DNA of 64,000 bases, taken from the NCBI RefSeq assembly GCF_051401765.1, contig NW_027480423.1:1240001-1304000 (forward strand), given 5' to 3'. Source of the DNA: Calliopsis andreniformis (taxonomy: Eukaryota > Arthropoda > Insecta > Hymenoptera > Andrenidae). Positions 50,201 to 62,100 of the stretch are shown one piece after another (position 1 is the first letter of the stretch; each line of letters starts with the position of its first letter). A program made the position numbers and the translations under genes. Below the pieces are notes generated by a model, which saw only the letters and a list, made by a program, of their open reading frames with translations, had not been told where the DNA came from and searched no databases.

Positions 50201-53158
50201 GAAGTCAACGCCAGAAGCATAAAATACAATATAAATATAACAGTTTTTCCATCGTACCAAACGAATAAAAGCAACCAGTGTGAAAGTTATGGTCATTTCT
50301 ACGTTCCGGGCAACCTAGGCTTCACTCTAGGGCGTTGGTCCACCAGATCAAACCGTTAGGGCCTTAGAAGTCAACGCCCGAAGCATTAAATACAAAATAA
50401 ATAGTACAGTTTTTCCATTGTATAAAACGAATAATTGCTACCAGTGTAAAAGTTAAGGTCATTTCTACGTTGCGGGCAACCTAGGCTTCACCCTAGGCCG
50501 TTGTTCCACCAGATCGAATAGTTAGGGCCTAAGAAGTCAACGCCAGAAGCATAAAATACAATATAAATATAACAGTTTTTCCATCGTATAAAACGAATAT
50601 TAGCAACCAGTGTGAAAGTTATGGTCATTTCTACGTTCCGGGCAACCTAGGCTTCACTCTAGGGCGCTGCTCCACCAGATCAAACAGTTAGGGCCTTAGA
50701 AGTCAACGCCCGAAGCATTAAATACAAAATAAATAGAACAGTTTTTCCATTGTATAAAACGAATAATTGCTACCAGTGTAAAAGTTATGGTCATTTCTAC
50801 GTTCCGGGCAACCTAGGCTTCACCCTTGGCCGTTGTTCCACCAGGTCGAATAGTTAGTGCCTTAGAAGTCAACGCCAGAAGCATAAAATACAATATAAAT
50901 ACAACAGTTTTTCCATCGTATAAAACGAATAATTGCAACCAGTTTGAAAGTGATGGCCAATTCTACCTTCCGGGCAATCTAGGCTTCACTCTAGGGCGTT
51001 GCTCCGCCAGATCGAATAGTTAGTGCCTTAGAAGTCAACGCCAGAAGCATAAAATACGATATAAATACAACAGCTCTTCCATCGTATAAAACGAATAATT
51101 GCAACCAGTGTGAAAGTAATGGTCATTCCTACGTTCCGAACACCCTAGGCGTCACTGTAGGGCGTTGCTCCACCACATCTAATAGCTACGGCCTTAGAAG
51201 TCAACGCCAGAGGCATAAAGTACAATATATATACAACAGCGTTTCCATTGTATAAAACGAATAATTGCAACAAGTTTGAAAGCTATTGTCATTTCTACAT
51301 TCCGAGCAACCTAGTATTCACTCTAGGGCGTTGCTCCACCAGATCGAATAGTTAGGTCCTTAGAAGTAAGCGCCAGATGCATAAAATACGATATAAATAC
51401 AACAGCTTTTCCATCGTATAAAACGAATAATTGCAACCAGTGTGAAAGTGATGGTCATTTCTACGTTCCGAGAACCCTAGGCGTCACTCTAGGGCGTTGC
51501 TCCACCACATCTAATAGCTACGGCCTTAGAAGTCAACGCCAGAGGCATAAAGTACAATATAAATACAACAGCGTTTCCATCGTATAAAAAGAATAATTGC
51601 AACCAGTGTGAAAGTTATGGTCATTTCTACATTCCGAGCAACCTAGGATTCACTCTAGGGCGTTGCTCCACCAGATCGAATAGTTAGGTCCTTAGAAGTA
51701 AACGCCAGAAGCATAAAATACGATATAAATACAACAGCGTTTCCATCGTATAAAACGAATAATTGCAGCAAGTGTGAAAGTTATGGTCATTTCTACATTC
51801 CGAGCAACCTAGAATTCACTCTAGGGCGTTGCTCCACCAGATCGAATAGTTAGGTCCTTAGAAGTAAACAACAGCAGCATAAAATACGATATAAGTACAA
51901 CAGCATTTCCACCGTATAAAACGAATAATTGCAACCAGTGTGAAAGTTATGGTCATTTCTACATTCCGAGCAACCTAGGATTCACTCTAGTGCGTTGCTC
52001 CACCAGATCGAATAGCTAGGTCCTTAGAAGTCAACGCCAGAAGCATAAAATACGATATAAATACAACAGCGTTTGCATCGTATAAAACGAATAATTGTAA
52101 CCAGTTTGAAAGTGATGGCCAATTCTACGTTCCGGACAACCTAGGCTTCACGCTAGGGCGTTGCTCCACCAGATCGAATAGTTAGGTCCTTAGAAGTAAA
52201 CGCCAGAAGCATAAAATACGATATAAATACAACAGCTTTTCCATCGTATAAAACGAATAATTGCAACCAGTGTGAAAGTAATGGTCATTTCTACGTTCCG
52301 GGCACCCTAGGCGTCACTCTAGGTCGCTGCTCCACCACATCGAATAGCTATGGCCTTAGAAGTCAACGCCAGAGGCATAAAGTACAATATAAATACAACA
52401 GCGTTTCCATCGTATAAAACGAATAATTGCAGCAAGTTTGAAAGCTATGGTCATTTCTACATTCCGAGCAACCTAGTATTCACTCTAGGGCGTTGCTCCA
52501 CCAGATCGAATAGTTAGGTCCTTAGAAGTAAACGCCAGAAGAATAAAATACGATATAAATACAGCAGCGTTTCCATCGTATAAAACGAATAATTGCAACC
52601 AGTGTGAAAGTTATGGTCATTTCTACATTCCGAGCAACCTAGGATTCACTCTAGGGCGTTGCTCCACCAGATCGAATAGTTAGGTCCTAAGAAGTCAACG
52701 CCAGAAGCATAAACTACGATATAAATACAACAGCTTTTCCATCGTATAAAACGAATAATTGCTACCAGTGTGAATGTAATGGTCATTTCTACGTTCCGGG
52801 CAACCTAGGCTTCACTCTAGGGCGATGCTCCACCAGATCGAGTAGTTAGGGCCTTAGAAGTCAACGCCAGAAGCATAAAATACAATAAAGATGCAAAAGC
52901 TTTTCCATCGTATAACAGGAATAACTGTAAGCAGTGTGAAAGTAACGTTCATTTCTACGTTCCAGGCAACCTAGGCTTCACTCTAGGTCGTTGTTCCACC
53001 AGATCGAATAGACAGGGCCTCGGAAGTCAACGCCAGAAGCATAAAATACAATATAAATATATCAGTATTTCCATCGTATAAAACGAATAATAGCAAGCAG
53101 TGTGAAAGTTATGGTCATTTCTACGTTCCGGGCAGCCCAGACTTCACTCTAGGGCGTT
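47236..53158 (+). repeat. Array stretch between the two large copies
   Basis: About 36 monomers of mixed classes with several short local amplifications. About 47,431-47,567 repeats at 48,261-48,397 (830 bp, 5 monomers; CAAATAATAGTAACC, GGGCGTGGTTCC, AAGTGGACGCC). A CAGTTTCTCCATC monomer at 48,747 returns at 49,245 (498 bp, 3 monomers). A dimer near 50,170 repeats after 332 bp. One outlier monomer lies at 48,111. No gene or unique segment is present. Confidence 0.75.
51050..52740 (+). repeat. Local amplification of two monomer types
   Basis: Two variants alternate here. Type x has CACCCTAGGCGTCACT, CACATCTAATAGCTACGG and CCAGAGGCATAAAGTAC at 51,144, 51,476 and 52,306. Type y has ATTCCGAGCAACC, ATTCACTCTAGGG and TTAGGTCCTTAGAAGTAA at about 51,310, 51,642, 51,808, 51,974, 52,472 and 52,638. 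Spacings are 1, 2, 3 or 5 whole monomers. GCGTTTCCATCG is the common form of the downstream segment. High likeness among neighbours suggests recent local unequal exchange. Confidence 0.7.
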
Positions 53159-56100
53159 GCTCCACCAGATGGAATGGTTAGGGCCTTAGAAGTCAACGCC
53201 AGAAGAATAAAATACAATATAAGTACAAAAGTTTTTCCATCGTATAAAGTGAATAATTGCAAACATTGTGAAAGTAATGGTCATTTCTACGTTCCGGGCA
53301 ACCTAGGCGTCACTCTAGGGTGCTGCTCCACCACACCTAATAGCTACGGACTTAGAACTCAACCCCAGATGAATAAAATACAATAAAGATGCCACAGCTT
53401 TTCCATCGCATAAAACGAATAATTGCAACCAATGTGAATGTTATGGTCATTTCTACTTTCCGGGCAACCTAGGCTTCACCCTAGCGCGTTGTTCCACCAT
53501 GTCGAACAGTTAGGGCCTAAGAAGACAACGCCAGAAGCATAAAATACAATATAAATATAACAGTTTTTCTATCGTATAAAACGAATGATAGCAACCAGTG
53601 TGAAAGTTATGGTCACTTCTACGTTCCGGGCAACCTAGAATTCACTCTAGGGCGTTGCTCCACCAGATCGAATAGTTAGGGCCTTAGAAGTCAACGCCCG
53701 AAGCATAAAATACAGAGTAAATAAAACACATTTTCCATCCTATAAAACGAATAATTGCTACCAGTGTGGAAGATATGGTCACTTCTACGTTCAGGGTAAC
53801 CTAGGCTTTACTCTCGGGCGGTGCTCCACCAGATCAAATAGTTAGGGCCTTAGAAGTCAACGCCAGAAGCATAAAATACAATAAAGATGCAACAGTTTTT
53901 CCATCGTATAGCAGGAATAATTTGCAACCAGTGTGATAGTAGCGGTCATTTCTGCGTACCGGGCAACCTAGGTTTCACTCCAGGGCGTTGCTCCACCAGA
54001 TCGAATAGTTACGGCCTAAGAAGTCAACGCCAGAAGCATAAAATACGATAATGATGCAACAGTTTTTCCATCGTATAAAACGAATAATTGCAACCAGAGT
54101 GAAAGTTATGGTCATTTCTACATTCCGAGCAACCTAGGCTTCACACTAGGGCGTTGCTCCGCTAGATCGAATAGTTAGGTCCTTAGAAGTCAACGCCAGA
54201 AGTATAAAATACGATATAAATACAACAGCTTTTCCATCGTATAAAAGGAATAATTGCAAACAGTGTGAAAGTAATGGTCATTTCTACATTCCGAGCAACC
54301 TAGGCTTCACTCTAGGGCGTTGCTCCACCAGATCGAATAGTTAGGTCCTTAGAAGTCAACGCCAGAAGCATAAAATACGATATAAATACAACATCTTTTC
54401 CATCCTATAAAAGGAATAATTGCAACCAGTGTGAAAGTTATGGTCATTTCTACATTCCGAGCAACCTAGGCTTCACTCTAGGGCGTTGCTCCACCAGATC
54501 GAATAGTTAGGTCCTTAGAAGTTAACGCTAGAAGTATAAAATACAAGATAAATACAACAGCCTTTACACCGTATAAAACGAATAATTGCAACCTGTGAGA
54601 AGGTTATGGTCATATCTACGTTCCGGGCAACCTAGGCTTCACCCTAGGGCGTTGTACCACCAGATCGAATAGTTAGGGCCTAAGAAGTGAACGCCAGAAG
54701 CATAAAATACAATATAAATACAACAGTTTTTCCATTGTATAAAACGAATAATTGCAACCAGTATGAAACTTATGGTAATTTCTACTTTCCGAGCAACCTA
54801 GGCATCAGCCTAGGCCGTTGCTCCAACAGATGGAATAGTTAGGGCCTTAGAAGTCAACTACCGAAGCATAAAATTCAATAAAAATACAACAGTGTTTCCA
54901 TCATATAACAGGAATAATTGCAAGCAGTTTGAAAGTAATGGTCATTTCTACGTTCCGAGCAACCTAGGCGTCACTCTAGGGCGTTGCTCCACCACATCTG
55001 ATAGCTACGGCCTTAGAAGCCAACGCCAGAGGCATAAAATACAATATAAATACAACAGCCGTTACACCGTATAAAACGAATAATTGCAACCTGTGTGAAG
55101 GTTATGGTCATATCTACGTTCGGGGCAACCTAGGCTTCACCCTATGGTGTTGCTTCAACAGATTGAATAGTTAGTGCCTTAGAAGTCAACACCCGATGCA
55201 TAAAATACAAAATAAATAGAACAGTTTTTCCATCGTATAAAACGAATAATTGCTACCTTTGTGAAAGTTATGGTCATTTCTACGTTCCGAGCAACCTAGG
55301 CTTCACCATAGGTCGTTGTTCCACCAGATGGAATAGTTAGGGCATAAGAAGTCAACGCCAGAAGCATAAACTACAATATAATTACAACAGTTTTTCAATC
55401 GCATAAAACGAGTAATTGCAACCAGTATGAAAGTTAACGTCATTTCTACGTTCCGGGCAACCTAGGCTTCACCCTAGGGCGTCGCTCTAACAGATTGAAT
55501 AGTTAGTGCCTTAGAAGTCAACACCCGATGCATAAAATACAAAATAAATAGAACAGTTTTTTCATCGTAAAAAACGAATAATTGCTACCAGTGTAAAAGT
55601 TATTGTTCTGTCCTACGTTCCTGCAACCTAGGCTTCACCCTCGGGCGTTGCTCCAACATATTGAATAGTTAGGGCCTTAGAAGCCACGCCCGATGCATAA
55701 AATACAAAATAAATAGAACAGTTTTTCCATCGTGTAAAACGAATAATTGCTACCGGTGTGAAAGTTATGGTCATTTCTACGTTCCGGTCAACCTAGGCTT
55801 CACCATAGGGCGTTGTTCCACCAGATCGAATTCTTAGGCCCTAAGAAGTCAACGCCAGAAGCATTAGATACAATGTAAATATAACTGTTTTTCCATCGTA
55901 TAGAACGAATAATAGCAACCAGTGTGAAAGTTAACGTCATTTCTACTTTCCAGGCAACCTAGGCTTCACCCTAGGGCGTTGCTCCAACAGATTGAATACT
56001 TAGGGCCTTAGAAGTCAACGCCCGATGCATAAAATACAAAATAAATACAACAGTCTTTCCGTCGTGTAAAACGAATAATTGCTACCGGTGTGAAAGTTAT

Positions 56101-59100
56101 GGTCATTTCTACTTTCCGAGCAAACTAGGCTTCAACCCTAGGGCGTTGCTCCAACAGATTGAATAGTTAGGGCCTTGGAAGTCAACGCCCGAAGCATAAA
56201 ATGCAATAAAAATACAACAGTGTTTCCATCATATAACAGGAATAATTGCAACCAGGTTGAAAGTGATGGCCAATTCTACGTCCCGGGCGACCTAGGCTTC
56301 ACTCTATTGCGTTGCTCCACCAGATCGAATAGTTAGTGCCTTAGAAGTCAACGCCAGAAGCTTAAAATACAATATAAATACAACAGTTTTTCCATCGTAT
56401 AAAACGAATAATTGCAACCAGTATGAATCTTATGGTCATTTCTACTTTCCGAGCAACCTAGGCTACACCCTAGGGCGTTGCTGCAACAGGTTGAATAGTT
56501 AGGGCCGTAGAAGTCAACGCCCGAACCATAAAATGCAAAAAAAATACAACAGTGTTACCATCATATAACAGGAATAATTGCAACCAGTTTGAAGGTGGTG
56601 GCCAATTCTACGTTCCGGGCAACCTAGGCTTCACTCTAGGGCGTTGCTCCACTGGATCGAATAGCTAGGGCCTTAGAAGTCAACGCCAGAAGCATAAAAT
56701 ACAATATAAATACAACAGTTTTTCCATTGTATAAAACGAATAATTGCAACCAGTATGAAACTTATGGTAATTTCTACTTTCCGAGCAACCTAGGCATCAG
56801 CCTAGGCCGTTGCTCCAACAGATGGAATAGTTAGGGCCTTAGAAGTCAACTACCGAAGCGTAAAATTCAATAAAAATACAACAGTGTTTCCATCATATAA
56901 CAGGAATAATTGCAAGCAGTTTGAAAGTAATGGTCATTTCTACGTTCCGAGCAACCTAGGCGTCACTCTAGGGCGTTGCTCCACCACATCTGATAGCTAC
57001 GGCCTTAGAAGCCAACGCCAGAGGCATAAAATACAATATAAATACAACAGCCGTTACACCGTATAAAACGAATAATTGCAACCTGTGTGAAGGTTATGGT
57101 CATATCTACGTTCGGGGCAACCTAGGCTTCACCCTATGGTGTTGCTTCAACAGATTGAATAGTTAGTGCCTTAGAAGTCAACACCCGATGCATAAAATAC
57201 AAAATAAATAGAACAGTTTTTCCATCGTATAAAACGAATAATTGCAACCTTTGTGAAAGTTATGGTCATTTCTACGTTCCGAGCAACCTAGGCTTCACCA
57301 TAGGTCGTTGTTCCACCAGATGGAATAGTTAGGGCATAAGAAGTCAACGCCAGAAGCATAAACTACAATATAATTACAACAGTTTTTCAATCGCATAAAA
57401 CGAGTAATTGCAACCAGCATGAAAGTTAACGTCATTTCTACGTTCCGGGCAACCTAGGCTTCACCCTAGGGCGTCGCTCTAACAGATTGAATAGTTAGTG
57501 CCTTAGAAGTCAACACCCGATGCATAAAATACAAAATAAATAGAACAGTTTTTCCATCGTATAAAACGAATAATTGCTACCAGTGTAAAAGTTATGGTCA
57601 GTTCTACGTTCCGGGCAACCTAGGCTTCACCCTCGGGCGTTGCTCCAACATATTGAATAGTTAGGGCCTCAGAAGCCACGCTCGATGCATAAAATACAAA
57701 ATAAATGGAACAGTTTTTTCATCGTGTAAAACGAATAATTGCTACCGGTGTGAAAGTGATGGTCATTTGTACGTTCCAGGCAACCTAGGCTTCACTCTAG
57801 GGCGTTGTTCCGCCAGATCGAATTCTTAGGCCCTAAGAAGTCAACGCCAGAAGCATTAGATACAATGTAAATATAACTGTTTTTCCATCGTATAGAACGA
57901 ATAATAGCAACCAGTGTGAAAGTTAACGTCATTTCTACTTTCCAGGCAACCTAGGCTTCACCCTAGGGCGTTGCTCCAACAGATTGAATACTTAGGGCCT
58001 TAGAAGTCAACGCCCGATGCATAAAATACAAAATAAATACAACAGTTTTTCCGTCGTGTAAAACGAATAGTTGCTACCGGTGTGAAAGTTATGGTCATTT
58101 CTACTTTCCGAACAAACTAGGCTTCAACCCTAGGGCGTTGCTCCAACAGATTGAATAGTTAGGGCCTTAGAAGTCAACGCCCGAACCATAAAATGCAAAA
58201 AAAATACAACAGTGTTACCATCATATAACAGGAATAATTGCAACCAGTTTGAAGGTGGTGGCCAATTCTACGTTCCGGGCAACCTAGGCTTCACTCTAGG
58301 GCGTTGCTCCACTGGATCGAATAGCTAGGGCCTTAGAAGTCAACGCCAGAAGCTTAAAATACAATATAAATACAACAGTTTTTCCATTGTATAAAACGAA
58401 TAATTGCAACCAGTATGAAACTTATGGTAATTTCTACTTCCCGAGCAACCTAGGCATCAGCCTAGGCCGTTGCTCCAACAGATGGAATAGTTAGGGCCTT
58501 AGAAGTCAACTACCGAAGCATAAAATTCAATAAAAATACAACAGCGTTTCCATCATATAACAGGAATAATTGCAAGCAGTTTGAAAGTAATGGTCATTTC
58601 TACGTTCCGAGCAACCTAGGCGTCACTCTAGGGCGTTGCTCCACCACATCTGATAGCTACGGCCTTAGAAGCCAACGCCAGAGGCATAAAATACAATATA
58701 AATACAACAGCCGTTACACCGTATAAAACGAATAATTGCAACCTGTGTGAAGGTTATGGTCATATCTACGTTCGGGGCAACCTAGGCTTCACTGTAGGGC
58801 GTTGCTCCACCAGATCGAAGTGTTAGGGCCTAAGAAGTCAACGCCCGAAGCATAAAATACCATATAAATACAACAGCTTTTCCATCTTATTAAATGAATA
58901 ATTGCAAACAGTGTGAAAGTAGAAGTCATTTCTACGTCCCGAGCATCCTAGGCTTCACTCTAGGGCGGTGGTCCGCCGTGTCGAATAGTTACGGCCTTAG
59001 AAGCCTACGCCTGAAGCATAAAATACAATGCAAATACAACAGCCTTTTCAGCGTATAACAGGAACAATTTCAACAAGCGTGAAAGTAATGATCATTTCGG

Positions 59101-62100
59101 CGTTTCGGGCATCCTATACTTAACTCTGAGGCATTGCTAAACCGGATCGAATAGTTAGGGCCTAAGAAGTCAACGCCAGAAGCATAAAATACAAAATAAA
59201 TAGAACAGTTTTTCCAGTGTATAAAACGAATAATTGCTACCAGTGTAAAAGTTATTGTTCTGTCCTACGTTCCTGCAACCTAGGCTTCACCCTCGGGCGT
59301 TGCTCCAACATATTGAATAGTTAGGGCCTTAGAAGCCACGCCCGATGCATAAAATACAAAATAAATAGAACAGTTTTTCCATCGTGTAAAACGAATAATT
59401 GCTACCGGTGTGAAAGTTATGGTCATTTCTACGTTCCGGTCAACCTAGGCTTCACCATAGGTCGTTGTTCCACCAGATCGAATAGTTAGGGCCTAAGAAG
59501 TGAACGCCAGAAGCATAAAATACAATATAATTACAACAGTTTTTCCATCATATAAAACGAATAATTGCAGCCAGTATGAAAGCTATGGCCAATTCTACGT
59601 TCCGGCAAACCTAGGCTTCACTCTATTGCGTTCTTCCACCACATCGAATAGCTACGGCCTCAGAAGTCAACGCCTGAAGTATAAAATACAATAAAAATAC
59701 AACCGTCTTTCCATCCTATAACAGGAGTAATTGCAACCAGTTTGAAAGTGATGGTCATTTCTACTTTCCGGGCAACCTAGGCTTCAGTCTAGGGCGTTGC
59801 TCCACCACATCGAATAGCTACGGCCTTAGAAGTCAACGCCAGAAGCATAAAATACAGTGTAAATACAACAGTTTTCCCATTGTATAGCATGACCAATTGC
59901 AACCAGTGCGAATGTAACGATCATTTCTACGTTTCGGGCAGCCTAGACTTAAATCTGAGGCGTTGCACCACCAGATGGAAGGGTTAGGGTCTAAGAAGTC
60001 AACACAGGAAGCATAAAATACAATATAAATACAACAGCTTTTCCATCGTAGAAAACGAATAATTGAACCTGTGTGAAGGTTATGGTCATATCTACGTTCC
60101 GGGCAACCTTGGCTTCACAGTAGGGTGTTGCTCCACCAGATCGAATAGGTAGGGCCATAGAAGTCTACGCCCGAAGCATAAAATGCAATAAATATACAAA
60201 AGTATTTCCATCGTATAAAAGGATTAGTTGCAACCAGTTTGAAAGTGATGGTCATTTCTACGTTCCGGGCAACCTAGGCTTCACCCTAGGGCGTTGTTCC
60301 ACCAGATGGAATAGTTAGGGCATAAGAAGTCGTCGGCAGAAGAATAAAATACGGTATAAATACAACAGCTTTTCCATCGCATAGAACGAATAATAGCAAC
60401 CAGTGTGAAAGTTATGGTCATTTCTACGTTCCGGGCAACCTAGGCTTCACTCTACGGCGTTGTTCCACCAGATCGAATAGTTAGGGCCTAAGAAGTCATT
60501 GCCAGAAGCATAAGATGCAATAAAGATGCAACAGTTTTTCCATCGTATAACACGAGTAATTGCCACCAGTGTGAAAGTTATGGTCATTTCTAAATTCCGA
60601 GCAACCTAGGCTTCACCCTAGGGCGTTGCTGCAACAGGTTGAATAGTTAGGGCCGTAGAAGTCAACGCCCGAACCATAAAATGCAAAAAAAATACAACAG
60701 TGTTACCATCATATAACAGGAATAATAGCAACCAGTTTGAAGGTGGTGGCCAATTCTACGTTCCGGGCAACCTAGGCTTCACTCTAGGGCGTTGATCGAA
60801 CAGATTGAATAGTCAGGGCCTTAGCAGTCAACGCCCGAAGCATAAAATACAATATAAATACAACAGTTTGTCCATCATATAACAGGAATAATTGCAACCA
60901 GTGTGAATGTTATTGTCATTTCTACATTCCGAGCAGCCTAGGCTTCACTCTAGAGCGTTGATCGAACAGATTGAATAGTCAGGGCCTTAGCAGTCAACGC
61001 CCGAAGCATAAAATACAATATAAATACAACAGTTTGTCCATCATATAACAGGAATAATTGCAACCAGTTTGAAAGTGATGGTCATTTCTACGTTCCGGGC
61101 AACCTAGGCTTCACTCTAGGGCGTTGCTCCACCAGATCGAATAGTTAGTGCCTTAGAAGTCAACGCCAGAAGCATAAAGTATAATATAAATACAACAGTT
61201 TTTCCATAGTATAAAACGAATAATTGCAACCAGTATGAAAGTTATGGTCATTTCTACGTTCCGGGAAACCTAGCCTTCACTCTATGGCGTTCTTCCACTA
61301 CATCGAATAGCAACGGCCTCAGAAGTCAACGCCTGAAGCATAAAATACAATAAAAATACAACAGTCTTTCCGTCCTATAACAGGAATAATTGCAACCCGT
61401 GTGAAAGGAATGGTCATTTCTACGTTCCGGGCAACCTAGGCTTCACTCTACGGCGCTGTTCCACCAGATCGAATAGTTAGGGCCTAAGAAGTCAACACCA
61501 GAAGAATAAAATACAAAATAAATACAACAGCCTTTACACCGTATAAAACGAATAATTGCAACCTGTGTGAAGGTTATGGTCATATCTACGTTCCGGGCAA
61601 CCTAGGCTTCACTGTAGGGCGTTGCTCCACCAGATCGAAATGTTAGGGCCTAAGAAGTCAACGCCCGAGGCATAAAACACGATATAAATACAACAGCTTT
61701 TCCATCGTATTAAATGTATAATTGCAAACAGTGTGAAAGTAGTGGTCATTTCTACGTTCCGAGCATCCTAGGCTTCACTCTAGGGCGGTGCTCCACCATA
61801 TCAAATAGCTACGGCCTTAGAAGCCTACGCCTGAAGCATAAAATACAATAAAAATACAACAGTCTTTTCATCGTATAACAGGAATAATTGCAACAAGCGT
61901 GAAAGTAATGATCATTTCGGCGTTTCGGGTATCCTAGACTTAACTCTGAGGCATTGCTCCACCAGATCGAATAGTTAGAGCCTAAGACGTCAACGCCAGA
62001 AGCATAAAATACAATATAAATACAACAGCTTTGCCATCGTATAAAATGAATAATTGCAAACAGTGAGAAAGATATGGACATTTCTACGTTCCCGGCAACC

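Noticed and set aside
1074..62081. Open reading frames of 60-90 codons on both strands, many with similar predicted peptides
   Set aside because: They recur at multiples of 166 bp and are the satellite read through about 1.1-1.6 monomers until the next stop. The monomer length is not a multiple of 3, many would need GTG-type starts, and no known domain or constraint is visible.
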